Shown one piece after another: positions 23,283-28,576 of a DNA stretch of 64,000 nt. Location of the stretch: IMG/VR virus record IMGVR_UViG_3300034283_001460, positions 1-64,000 of that record; one strand, given 5' to 3'. This DNA is from a virus. Both the position numbers and the translations under genes were made by a program. Each line of letters starts with the position of its first letter. Position 1 is the stretch's first letter. Below the pieces are notes generated by a model. That model saw nothing but the letters and a program-made list of their open reading frames with translations. It searched no databases and was not told where the DNA came from.

Positions 23283-23369
23283 ATGAGTTGGATTGACGAA
23301 TACGACAATTGGGCACCCGACAGTCCTATGAGCGGACACGTCCTCCATATAGAGGAGGAAGAGGAGTAA
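23283..23369 (+). CDS. possible small acidic peptide, 28 aa
   Basis: MSWIDEYDNWAPDSPM ending in a run of Glu. It ends 13 bases before the tRNA-Leu. Marginal; could be chance. Confidence 0.3.
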   Translation: MSWIDEYDNWAPDSPMSGHVLHIEEEEE

Positions 23370-23382
23370 ACTCCTAAACCAA

Positions 23383-23467
23383 GCACCAGTGATGAAATGG
23401 TAGACATGAGGGACTTAAAATCCCTTGGGCAGGAATGCTCGTGCCGGTTCGAGTCCGGCCTGGTGTA
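23383..23467 (+). tRNA. tRNA-Leu(TAA)
   Basis: Class II tRNA: acceptor GCACCAG/CTGGTGT (G-U at the first pair), anticodon stem AGGGA/TCCCT with loop CTTAAAA, long variable arm, T arm GCCGG/CCGGC, discriminator A. It precedes the two arrays. Confidence 0.93.
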
Positions 23468-23491
23468 CAAAAGAAAAAGTTTTTAAAAAAG

Positions 23492-23522
23492 TTGCCTTAA
23501 TAAAAAATTCTTCATATATTTA
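23492..23522 (+). promoter_or_regulatory. Bacteroidota-type promoter for a small RNA
   Basis: TTG 23492-23494, 20 bases, TATATTTA 23515-23522, then TATAACG. Followed by a terminated ~140-base RNA. Confidence 0.7.
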
Positions 23523-23527
23523 TATAA

Positions 23528-23677
23528 CGATGAGACACTGCTTTACATATAACGCGTCGTGGACACTTCCAGTGCAGAGCATTGAGAAGGATGGTCCTAT
23601 GTATGCCGGGTGAAGCAGTCTTAGAGTAACTACGAGACTACAGAAGCCCGGCCCCCAAAGCCGGGTTTTTTGTTTTT
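23528..23677 (+). ncRNA. candidate independent small RNA with own promoter and terminator
   Basis: Between the promoter and a strong terminator (CCCGGC 23647-23652 / GCCGGG 23660-23665, then TTTTTTG) lies about 140 bases with no convincing reading frame. ACTGCTT (23537-23543) pairs with AAGCAGT (23613-23619), and AGTCT/AGACT forms another helix. No known family recognised. A short in-frame peptide from ATG 23530 cannot be excluded. Confidence 0.55.
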
Positions 23678-23709
23678 AAGTAGTTACAAAAAAAAAAATA
23701 GCCGAAAAG

Positions 23710-23740
23710 TTGGACTGAAGTAAAAACGGTTCTATCTTTA
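23710..23740 (+). promoter_or_regulatory. promoter of tRNA array 1
   Basis: TTG 23710-23712, 20 bases, TATCTTTA 23733-23740. Confidence 0.75.
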
Positions 23741-23766
23741 GGTCACTGAGTCGGTAACACGGCGAA

Positions 23767-23790
23767 GTTCTTTGACATACTGGTAAAAAT
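23767..23790 (+). promoter_or_regulatory. boxA-like leader of tRNA array 1
   Basis: GTTCTTTGACATACTGGTAA then AAAT, directly before the first tRNA. CTTTGACATACTGGTAAAA recurs at 27183-27201 before array 2 and resembles the boxA antitermination element of Bacteroidota rRNA leaders. Confidence 0.65.
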
Positions 23791-23863
23791 GATTCCGTAG
23801 CTCAGTTGGTAGAGCAGTACACTTTTAATGTACGGGCCGTGGGTTCGAGCCCCACCGGGATCA
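23791..23863 (+). tRNA. tRNA-Lys(TTT)
   Basis: Acceptor GATTCCG/CGGGATC, anticodon stem GTACA/TGTAC with loop CTTTTAA, T arm GTGGG/CCCAC, discriminator A. First tRNA of array 1. Confidence 0.95.
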
Positions 23864-23866
23864 CAG

Positions 23867-23965
23867 GCGGTTATGCTTCCGAAGTGCTGGTTAGACTGAG
23901 ACACCTAATCGATGAGCCCATCAAAAAGTGAGTAGTTTTGTGGTAACTACTTAAAAGTAAACCGC
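23867..23965 (+). ncRNA. structured spacer RNA
   Basis: GCGGTT (23867-23872) pairs with AACCGC (23960-23965), enclosing a GGTTAG/CTAATC helix and a 7-bp hairpin AGTAGTT/AACTACT. The ends bring the flanking tRNA and tRNA-like RNA together. No known family. Confidence 0.5.
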
Positions 23966-23970
23966 AACAC

Positions 23971-24088
23971 AGTCAGGTGGCGGAATGGTAGACGCACGAA
24001 AAAGCAGGTGAGATACAGACTGCTCCAGCAATGGATGATCAAGTGTCCTTGGAAGGCTCACACACAGGTTCGATTCCTGTCCTGACTA
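23971..24088 (+). ncRNA. tRNA-Leu-like scaffold RNA 1
   Basis: 5' part AGTCAGG-TG-GCGGAATGGTAGACGC and 3' part ACAGG-TTCGATT-CCTGT-CCTGACT-A form acceptor, D and T arms of a leucine tRNA, but the ~68 bases between contain no anticodon arm. They fold as AGCAG/CTGCT, TCCA-GCAA-TGGA and CAAG-TGTC-CTTG, with GTGAG in the first loop able to pair with CTCAC before the T arm (pseudoknot). Confidence 0.75.
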
Positions 24089-24178
24089 CGATTCATAGTG
24101 AACCATCTATGAACACAACCAAAGAGTAATATTGGAGGAACTATCAAAGTGGTGACGGCTCGGAAAGACGAGTATTAT
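24089..24178 (+). other. structured spacer with GAAAGA-loop hairpin
   Basis: TTCATAG/CTATGAA 7-bp hairpin; TAATATT/AGTATTA long-range helix; hairpin CTCG-GAAAGA-CGAG (24159-24172) six bases before the next tRNA-like RNA. The same capped hairpin occurs at 24403-24420 and 28642-28657. Confidence 0.5.
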
Positions 24179-24250
24179 TGGACAGAGCAGGGTATTGCAG
24201 CTTGAGGTTCCTAGGCTCAAGAAGATGTGGTTCGAGCCCACACTGTCCAG
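24179..24250 (+). tRNA. tRNA-like gene with 9-base anticodon loop
   Basis: Acceptor TGGACAG/CTGTCCA, D arm GCA/TGC, T arm TGTGG/CCACA, discriminator G. The anticodon stem is six pairs (CTTGAG/CTCAAG) with loop GTTCCTAGG of nine bases rather than seven, and only one base joins acceptor and D stem. If a G-G mismatch closes the loop the anticodon would be CCT (Arg). Isotype left open. Confidence 0.6.
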
Positions 24251-24255
24251 CAAAC

Positions 24256-24339
24256 AGTCAGGTGGCGGAATGGTAGACGCAGTAGGGAGAGCCAAAGAGG
24301 TATCTACGAAAGTTACAGGTTCGAATCCTGTCCTGACTA
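24256..24339 (+). ncRNA. tRNA-Leu-like scaffold RNA 2
   Basis: Same acceptor, D arm and T arm as scaffold 1. The middle is 34 bases, close to normal class II size, but has no 5-bp/7-base anticodon arm; instead GTAG/CTAC encloses a small GCC/GGT hairpin. Confidence 0.72.
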
Positions 24340-24420
24340 CCTAGCCTTGATTTGGGGCAAGTGCTCGTACATGTTTGCGGGTAAGTCAATACTAAATCTA
24401 TACTGATGGAAAGACATCGG
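24340..24420 (+). other. structured spacer with GAAAGA-loop hairpin
   Basis: Ends in CTGATG-GAAAGA-CATCGG (24403-24420), abutting the next tRNA-like RNA. The upstream part contains GCAAGTG, also present in the 28577-28662 spacer. Confidence 0.45.
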
Positions 24421-24496
24421 AGTCGGGAAAAGTTGGCATCGGAATGAGCAGTTCGAAATGTTTCACCGAGTGCAGGTTCGAATCCTGTCCTGACTA
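24421..24496 (+). ncRNA. tRNA-Leu-like scaffold RNA 3 (divergent 5' half)
   Basis: Acceptor AGTCGGG pairs with the shared CCTGACT through one G-U; T arm GCAGG/CCTGT. The standard D arm is missing. A TCGG/CCGA helix closes an inner hairpin in place of the anticodon domain. Confidence 0.6.
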
Positions 24497-24668
24497 CAAA
24501 GTGTTGGTATCCAGGTGGGTGAAGTAGGGGATATACACTTAAATAAAACAACAACGGTGAAAATATGTAACGGCCGATAAACATAGAAGTAGCAACGAAG
24601 CCCGTGACACCAAGTAGATGCCTCCACGTGGCGGTGTTGGATAACCAACCAAATCTATAAATTAAAAT
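24497..24668 (+). ncRNA. structured spacer RNA
   Basis: GTTGGTATCC (24503-24512) pairs with GGATAACCAAC (24639-24649), 10 bp with one bulge. Inside is GGTGAAGTA...GATATACACTT, a motif shared with the spacers at 24974 and 27926. Confidence 0.5.
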
Positions 24669-24771
24669 AGTCAGGTGGCGGAATGGTAGACGCTAAGTGG
24701 GTACACACGATCCCTATTGCAGCAAGGTACACGGCGGCTGGGGAGTACAGGTTCAAATCCTGTCCTGACTA
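24669..24771 (+). ncRNA. tRNA-Leu-like scaffold RNA 4
   Basis: Standard shared 5' and 3' arms (T loop TTCAAAT). The ~53-base insert has GTG/CAC and a bulged CC..TTG/CAA..GG hairpin; no anticodon arm. Confidence 0.72.
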
Positions 24772-24846
24772 CGATGCTTAAAACTAAAACTGAGTGGTTG
24801 TCAGTTTATGTTACGCTTTGTTTACGATGGTTCGACTCCATCATAC
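24772..24846 (+). other. spacer containing a possible degenerate tRNA-like fold
   Basis: GATGG-TTCGACT-CCATC is a canonical T arm; upstream ACTGAGT (24789-24795) pairs six of seven with ATACAGT, whose last bases overlap the next scaffold. No D or anticodon arm is evident; a decayed tRNA is possible. Confidence 0.35.
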
Positions 24847-24973
24847 AGTCAGGTGGCGAAATGGTAGACGCAAATGCCACTCGGAGAAGAAGGAACTACG
24901 CCAACATCTCCTTGCAAGTGGTAGGGTATCCTAAAGAGTAAATCCCATACAGGTTCGAATCCTGTCCTGACTA
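24847..24973 (+). ncRNA. tRNA-Leu-like scaffold RNA 5
   Basis: Shared arms (D arm GCGAAATGGTAGACGC). The 77-base insert has a strong stacked stem GCCACT/AGTGGT plus GGAGA/TCTCC, then a second domain starting AGGGTATCCT. No anticodon arm. Confidence 0.75.
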
Positions 24974-25087
24974 CAGGGATATACACTCAAAAAGTGTTGT
25001 TAGCAATTCGAATTAGTACGGCTTTGTCTGAGCGAAATTCTTAGGTTGTATAGGCAGTGGAGCGACACCACATATCTTTTCTAAAAT
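24974..25087 (+). other. structured spacer
   Basis: Begins CAGGGATATACACTCAAAAA; GGGATATACACT is shared with the 24497 spacer. GTGTT and several short helices are possible, but no clear closing stem is seen. Confidence 0.4.
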
Positions 25088-25195
25088 AGTTAGGTGGCGG
25101 AATTGGTAACGCACATACAACGAGAGTTCTGCGGGCTCAACCATAAAGAGAGGTGTATGGTGGTATAAATACAGGTTCGAATCCTGTCCTGACTA
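25088..25195 (+). ncRNA. tRNA-Leu-like scaffold RNA 6
   Basis: Acceptor AGTTAGG pairs with CCTGACT (one G-U), D arm GCGGAATTGGTAACGC is slightly altered, T arm shared. The insert is closed by CATACA/TGTATG with GAG/CTC inside. Confidence 0.72.
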
Positions 25196-25199
25196 CAAT

Positions 25200-25274
25200 G
25201 CACCCTTAGCTCAGTTGGTTCAGAGCGTCTCGTTTACACCGAGAGGGTCGGAGGTTCGAATCCTTCAGGGTGCA
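25200..25274 (+). tRNA. tRNA-Val(TAC)
   Basis: Acceptor GCACCCT/AGGGTGC, anticodon stem TCTCG/CGAGA with loop TTTACAC, T arm GGAGG/CCTTC, discriminator A then CA. Confidence 0.93.
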
Positions 25275-25280
25275 CAAAAT

Positions 25281-25362
25281 GCCTGTATCGCATAGCGGCA
25301 ATTGCAGCTGACTGTAAATCAGCTCCCATTCGGGTTCGGAGGTTCGAGTCCTTCTGCAGGCA
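25281..25362 (+). tRNA. tRNA-Tyr(GTA), copy 1
   Basis: Class II: acceptor GCCTGTA/TGCAGGC, anticodon stem GCTGA/TCAGC with loop CTGTAAA, long variable arm, discriminator A. A second Tyr tRNA follows at 25521. Confidence 0.94.
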
Positions 25363-25520
25363 CAAAATTTAAGTTCCTTGTATCTCGTAAAGAGATTCCC
25401 GAAAAATAGACTGTCAGCTAGAAGTAGGGTATCGATGATAAGAGTTGAGGAGACGTAGAAGCGGGTGAATGAATTAGCACTAATAGGTCACCGACGTCGT
25501 GCCAAGCTTAAATTTTTAAC
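25363..25520 (+). ncRNA. structured spacer RNA between two tRNA-Tyr
   Basis: AAATTTAAG (25365-25373) pairs perfectly with CTTAAATTT (25507-25515). Inside is ATCTC/GAGAT and a CGACGTCG palindrome. About 150 bases; no known family. Confidence 0.55.
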
Positions 25521-25602
25521 GGGGGTATCGCATAGCGGCAATTGCAAGGGACTGTAACTCCCTCCTCATTCGAGTTCGGTGGTTCGAGTCCACCTGCCCC
25601 CA
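25521..25602 (+). tRNA. tRNA-Tyr(GTA), copy 2
   Basis: Acceptor GGGGGTA/TGCCCCC, anticodon stem AGGGA/TCCCT with loop CTGTAAC, long variable arm. Shares the ATCGCATAGCGGCAATTGCA D region with copy 1, so a duplication. Confidence 0.93.
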
Positions 25603-25607
25603 CACTC

Positions 25608-25681
25608 GCACTGGTAGCTCAATTGGATAGAGCACTTGACTACGGATCAAGAGGTTCGGGGTTCGACTCCCTGCCGGTGCA
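25608..25681 (+). tRNA. tRNA-Arg(ACG)
   Basis: Acceptor GCACTGG/CCGGTGC, anticodon stem CTTGA/TCAAG with loop CTACGGA; ACG needs A-to-I editing to read CGU/CGC/CGA. Discriminator A. Confidence 0.94.
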
Positions 25682-25763
25682 CTGAAGATGGTTATAACAA
25701 ATACCTGTACCAGAATACCGGTCAAAAATCAGGAATGTGTAGGTAGCGACTTACCGCTAAACA
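25682..25763 (+). other. spacer with short helices
   Basis: CCTG/CAGG and GGTA-GCGACT-TACC can form; no closing stem of the kind seen in the other spacers. Little else. Confidence 0.35.
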
Positions 25764-25836
25764 GGACCCGTAGCTCAGTTGGTAGAGCGTCGCCCTGAAG
25801 AGGCGAGCGTCAGCAGTTCGAATCTGTTCGGGTCCA
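25764..25836 (+). tRNA. tRNA-Phe(GAA)
   Basis: Acceptor GGACCCG/CGGGTCC, anticodon stem TCGCC/GGCGA with loop CTGAAGA, discriminator A. Confidence 0.95.
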
Positions 25837-25842
25837 CAGCAC

Positions 25843-25917
25843 TGGAATGTAGCTCAGTTGGTTTAGAGCACCTCGCTGATACCGAGGGGGTCGTAGGTTC
25901 GAGTCCTATCTTTCCAA
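25843..25917 (+). tRNA. tRNA-Ile(GAT)
   Basis: Acceptor TGGAATG/CTTTCCA with a T-T mismatch at the sixth pair, anticodon stem CCTCG/CGAGG with loop CTGATAC, discriminator A. Confidence 0.92.
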
Positions 25918-25921
25918 CAAC

Positions 25922-25995
25922 GGTCCTGTACCCAAGCGGTCAAAGGGAACTGTTTGCAAAACAGCCACTCGCTGGTTCGAATCCAGCCGGGACCT
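25922..25995 (+). tRNA. tRNA-Cys(GCA)
   Basis: Acceptor GGTCCTG/CGGGACC, anticodon loop TTGCAAA, discriminator T, which is the cysteine identity base. Confidence 0.93.
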
Positions 25996-26001
25996 CTACA
26001 G

Positions 26002-26072
26002 TACCCCGTCGTCTAATGGCAGGACAAATGACTTTGACTCATTTAATGGTAGTTCGAATCTATCCGGGGTAA
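26002..26072 (+). tRNA. tRNA-Gln(TTG)
   Basis: Acceptor TACCCCG/CGGGGTA, D arm of the Gln type (TCGTCTAATGGCAGGACA), anticodon stem AATGA/TCATT with loop CTTTGAC, discriminator A. Confidence 0.93.
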
Positions 26073-26077
26073 CAAAC

Positions 26078-26148
26078 GCGTCTGTAGTGAAAGGGTATCA
26101 TAGGGGTCTCCAAAACCTTTGTTGAGGGTTCGAATCCTTCCGGGCGTG
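26078..26148 (+). tRNA. tRNA-Trp(CCA)
   Basis: Acceptor GCGTCTG/CGGGCGT (three G-U pairs), anticodon loop CTCCAAA, discriminator G as expected for Trp. Confidence 0.9.
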
Positions 26149-26154
26149 CTAGAT

Positions 26155-26228
26155 GGCGAGGTAGCTCAGATGGTTAGAGCGCAGGATTCATAACCCTGAG
26201 GTCGGCAGTTCGATCCTGCCTCTCGCTA
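26155..26228 (+). tRNA. tRNA-Met(CAT), elongator type
   Basis: Acceptor GGCGAGG/TCTCGCT, anticodon region CAGGA-TTCATAA-CCCTG (A-C at the last stem pair), discriminator A. TTCATAA is typical of elongator Met. Confidence 0.88.
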
Positions 26229-26467
26229 CTAAAATAAGAGGACCTATCGCTTCAAAAGAAGAGGAAACTCAGGACATCACAGCTTAAGGTGGAAGATATA
26301 AGGTGTACGCCTTATCTCGCACGATTATAAGGTTACAGCCTTATAACATTACACCACCGAGGATGCAACCCGAAACAGTCTATAATGGTGAGCTGATTAG
26401 ACAAGGTAGGGGCAAAGATTAATGATAGGATAAAACAAGATCCTGGTTACTCTCTTATTTTAAACAT
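26229..26467 (+). ncRNA. large structured spacer RNA (~230 nt)
   Basis: TAAAATAAGAG (26230-26240) pairs perfectly with CTCTTATTTTA (26452-26462), 11 bp. Inside, ATAAGGTGTACGCCTTAT and TATAAGGTTACAGCCTTATA are strong hairpins, and GAGG-AAACTC lies near the 5' end. A resemblance to RNase P core (GAGGAAA) was considered but is too short to support. Family unknown. Confidence 0.6.
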
Positions 26468-26541
26468 GGTGGATGTAGCTCAGTTGGTAGAGCAATAGAT
26501 TGTGGTTCTATTGGTCGCGGGTTCGATTCCCGTCATTCACC
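26468..26541 (+). tRNA. tRNA-His(GTG)
   Basis: Acceptor GTGGATG/CATTCAC with the extra 5' G (position -1) opposite C73, anticodon loop TTGTGGT. Confidence 0.94.
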
Positions 26542-26550
26542 CTAAACAAA

Positions 26551-26638
26551 GGAAGGTTGGCTGAGTGGACGAAAGCGGTAGTTTGCTAAACTATTGATCG
26601 GGTTAACCGGTCCACAGGTTCGAATCCTGTACCTTCCG
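26551..26638 (+). tRNA. tRNA-Ser(GCT)
   Basis: Class II: acceptor GGAAGGT/ACCTTCC, anticodon stem GTAGT/ACTAT with loop TTGCTAA, long variable arm, discriminator G. Last tRNA of array 1. Confidence 0.94.
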
Positions 26639-26655
26639 CATTTTAGTTATTAATC

Positions 26656-27117
26656 ATGAACAAGGTATTTAAAAGCGGTACTACCGGCAGACCTATCAAC
26701 TTAATCAGTTACATTCTGGATTACATAAAAGAATATCCAGAGACAAAGATTTACGTTGGTACTGACTCCCAGAACAGGGGTCCGGAGACAATCTACGCTA
26801 CTACGGTAGTGCTGAGATACAGAACAAGAGGATGCCATGTTCTGTATTACAAAACAAGAGTTCCTCTGGTAAGAGATTTTTGGAGCAGGCTCTGGAGAGA
26901 GACAGAAATGTCAATCGAAACTGCTACATTTATTGTGGAGAATAGTCCTCTAAAGGTGGAGTCAATAGATCTTGACTTTAATGATGATGAGTATAAGGCT
27001 TCAAATAAATTAGTCTCTGCTTCTAAAGGATGGGTATCGGCTGCAGGCTTTAAGTCTACAACCAAACCTGCCCTGCAGATTGCAACCAGAGCAGCCGATC
27101 ACATTATCAGAAATTAA
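26656..27117 (+). CDS. RNase H-like protein (YkuK/DUF458 family)
   Basis: A 153-residue protein with IYVGTDSQNRG near residue 33 (first acidic residue of an RNase H-like fold), LWRETEMSIETA near 85, and SIDLDFNDDEYKASNKL near 112. This is the pattern of the YkuK/DUF458 family, predicted RNase H-fold nucleases of unknown substrate, frequently phage-encoded. It sits between two tRNA arrays, 17 bases after tRNA-Ser, so RNA processing is an attractive but unproven role. Confidence 0.8.
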   Translation: MNKVFKSGTTGRPINLISYILDYIKEYPETKIYVGTDSQNRGPETIYATTVVLRYRTRGCHVLYYKTRVPLVRDFWSRLWRETEMSIETATFIVENSPLKVESIDLDFNDDEYKASNKLVSASKGWVSAAGFKSTTKPALQIATRAADHIIRN

Positions 27118-27128
27118 TTCTGAAAGAG

Positions 27129-27159
27129 TTGCCAGAATGTAAAAACGTTCGTATCTTTA
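27129..27159 (+). promoter_or_regulatory. promoter of tRNA array 2
   Basis: TTG 27129-27131, 20 bases, TATCTTTA 27152-27159. Shares AATGTAAAAACG-like spacer text with the array 1 promoter. Confidence 0.75.
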
Positions 27160-27179
27160 TATAGTTGAAAGAGAACAAC

Positions 27180-27201
27180 GATCTTTGACATACTGGTAAA
27201 A
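27180..27201 (+). promoter_or_regulatory. boxA-like leader of tRNA array 2
   Basis: GATCTTTGACATACTGGTAA AAA; CTTTGACATACTGGTAAAAA is identical to the array 1 leader (23770-23788). Placed after the promoter and before an HNH gene and the tRNAs. Confidence 0.65.
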
Positions 27202-27257
27202 AAACTTAGACACGTTCTCGTGTTTTCCAAGCCTCTACCTATTTATATAAAAGAGGT

Positions 27258-27686
27258 ATGAGAAAAGAAACACGAGAAGACTTTCAAAAAGCTATAGAAG
27301 CTTCAAACTCTATGCAAGAAGCTGCTAGACTGTTGGGAATGAGCTACGATACTTTTAGAAGCTATGCTCGTAAGTACGGAGTTTTTAATCCTAATCAAGC
27401 GGGGAAAGGACGTATGAAGGCTAAAATTTATAAAGAGGCTGATGACGTATTTCAAAAGGTTGATAAACAGATCGGTAGAGCTATTGTAAAGAAATGGCTT
27501 CTGCAGGAAAGAGAGTATAGATGTCAAAAATGTGGAAATAGTGGGGAGTGGCAAGGAGAGCCTCTAGCTTTAGAGTTAGAACATATAAATGGAGATTCAC
27601 TTGATAATACGAGAGAAAATCTACTTATACTATGTCCTAACTGCCACTCCCAAACTTCTACCTTTAGAGGTAGGAAAATTAAATAA
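27258..27686 (+). CDS. HNH homing-type endonuclease with HTH
   Basis: A 142-residue nuclease. Residues about 10-40 (SMQEAARLLGMSYDTFRSYA) are a helix-turn-helix; near 90 the HNH block runs CQKCGNSGEWQGEPLALELEHINGD, then NLLILCPNCHSQT, with two C-x2-C zinc pairs and the catalytic His. This is the free-standing HNH layout of phage mobile endonucleases. It lies inside the leader of array 2 and its stop codon directly abuts tRNA-Leu(TAG), so it probably inserted between leader and tRNAs; the tRNAs would be transcribed through it. Confidence 0.88.
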   Translation: MRKETREDFQKAIEASNSMQEAARLLGMSYDTFRSYARKYGVFNPNQAGKGRMKAKIYKEADDVFQKVDKQIGRAIVKKWLLQEREYRCQKCGNSGEWQGEPLALELEHINGDSLDNTRENLLILCPNCHSQTSTFRGRKIK

Positions 27687-27760
27687 GCCCTCGTGACGGA
27701 ACTGGCATACGTACTAGACTTAGGATCTAGGTTTTGGGAGTTCGACTCTCCCCGGGGGTA
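27687..27760 (+). tRNA. tRNA-Leu(TAG) with short variable region
   Basis: Acceptor GCCCTCG/CGGGGGT, anticodon stem CTAGA/TCTAG with loop CTTAGGA, T arm GGGAG/CTCCC, discriminator A. The variable region is only GTTTT, whereas bacterial leucine tRNAs normally carry a long variable arm. Confidence 0.88.
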
Positions 27761-27769
27761 CAAAAATAT

Positions 27770-27843
27770 GGTCTCGTAGCTCAGCTGGATAGAGCATCGC
27801 ACTTCTAATGCGACGGTCATTGGTTCGAATCCAATCGAGATCA
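27770..27843 (+). tRNA. tRNA-Arg(TCT)
   Basis: Acceptor GGTCTCG/CGAGATC, anticodon stem TCGCA/TGCGA with loop CTTCTAA, discriminator A followed by an encoded CCA. Confidence 0.95.
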
Positions 27844-27850
27844 CCACAAT

Positions 27851-27923
27851 GGTCGGTTCATCTAGGGGTCTAGGATGTTACCCTTTCACGGTAGACACAC
27901 GGGTTCGAATCCCGTACCGACTA
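27851..27923 (+). tRNA. tRNA-Glu(TTC)
   Basis: Acceptor GGTCGGT/ACCGACT, anticodon stem TTACC/GGTAG with loop CTTTCAC, discriminator A. Confidence 0.93.
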
Positions 27924-28034
27924 CAAAAGTGTTAACCACCCGACCTACTAGGGTGAAGTATCGAGTACGATATACTTGAATAGAATAGGTGGCTACCATA
28001 AGAACGCCATAAACTCGTTAACACTTTCTTATAT
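27924..28034 (+). ncRNA. structured spacer RNA with 11-bp closing stem
   Basis: AAAGTGTTAAC (27926-27936) pairs perfectly with GTTAACACTTT (28017-28027). CACCC/GGGTG forms a hairpin whose loop ACCTA can pair with TAGGT (27986-27990), a possible pseudoknot, and AAGTATCG/CGATATACTT a bulged hairpin. Carries the GGTGAAGTA...GATATACTT motif. Confidence 0.6.
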
Positions 28035-28106
28035 CGCGGGATAGAGCAGAGGTAGCTCACAAGGCTCATAACCTTGGGGTCGGAGGTTCGATTCCTTCTC
28101 CCGCAA
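28035..28106 (+). tRNA. initiator tRNA-fMet(CAT)
   Basis: Acceptor CGCGGGA/TCCCGCA with an unpaired C1-A72, the hallmark of bacterial initiator tRNA. Anticodon stem CAAGG/CCTTG with loop CTCATAA, discriminator A. The stem lacks the usual run of three G-C pairs. Confidence 0.92.
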
Positions 28107-28113
28107 CTAGATA

Positions 28114-28187
28114 GGGGGATTAGCTCAGCTGGCTAGAGCGACTGCCTTGCACGCAGTAGGTCAACGGTTCGACTCCGTTATTCTCCA
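28114..28187 (+). tRNA. tRNA-Ala(TGC)
   Basis: Acceptor GGGGGAT/ATTCTCC, anticodon stem ACTGC/GCAGT with loop CTTGCAC, discriminator A. The G3-U70 pair, the alanine identity element, is present. Confidence 0.94.
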
Positions 28188-28276
28188 CTAAGAAGTGTCG
28201 CAATACGCGTTTCAATCTGATTGATAGACGTATCAATAAAAGATGTCCGGAGGTGAAAATCCTTAGCTTCTTAAAT
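28188..28276 (+). ncRNA. structured spacer RNA
   Basis: TAAGAAG (28189-28195) pairs with CTTCTTA (28267-28273); inside are ATACG/CGTAT and TCAAT-CTG-ATTGA hairpins. Confidence 0.5.
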
Positions 28277-28384
28277 AGTCAGGAGCGGAGTGGCTCCGTG
28301 ATCGCAACTTAAAGAGATAGTCATACGAACTTTATGTGTCAGGCTATGTACGCGGTAGAACAGGTTCGATTCCTGTCCTGACTA
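28277..28384 (+). ncRNA. tRNA-Leu-like scaffold RNA 7 (altered D arm)
   Basis: Acceptor AGTCAGG/CCTGACT and shared T arm. The D arm is changed: GCG/CGC remains but its loop contains a CGGAG-TGG-CTCCG hairpin. The insert has ATAG/CTAT and ATAC/GTGT helices. Confidence 0.68.
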
Positions 28385-28435
28385 CGAGGCTATATTTTTG
28401 CATGTTTATTATAGCGAATAAAGAAAACATGCGTT
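28385..28435 (+). other. spacer hairpin
   Basis: GCATGTTT/AAACATGC, an 8-bp stem with an 18-base AT-rich loop, just before scaffold 8. Confidence 0.5.
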
Positions 28436-28576
28436 AGTCAGGTGGCGGAATGGTAGACGCACCCAAAGTATGTGAGGGAAAAATAATCATATAGGTTGCT
28501 GCCTTAAGGTAGTAAGGCCTGAAAGTTTAAACTTTTAATTGTAAAAGTTATACAGGTTCAAATCCTGTCCTGACTA
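28436..28576 (+). ncRNA. tRNA-Leu-like scaffold RNA 8
   Basis: Shared arms exactly as in scaffold 1 (T loop TTCAAAT). The ~91-base insert holds CTGCC-TTAA-GGTAG and AACTTTT-AATTGT-AAAAGTT hairpins and a TATG/CATA helix. Confidence 0.74.

Noticed and set aside
24717-26072. Open frames of 60-110 codons on both strands within the tRNA region
   Set aside because: They run through tRNA genes and repeated tRNA arms in other frames; no independent coding signal.
26229-26467. RNase P RNA candidate
   Set aside because: Only a short GAGGAAA-like stretch fits; the P4 core and the 3' conserved segments are missing.
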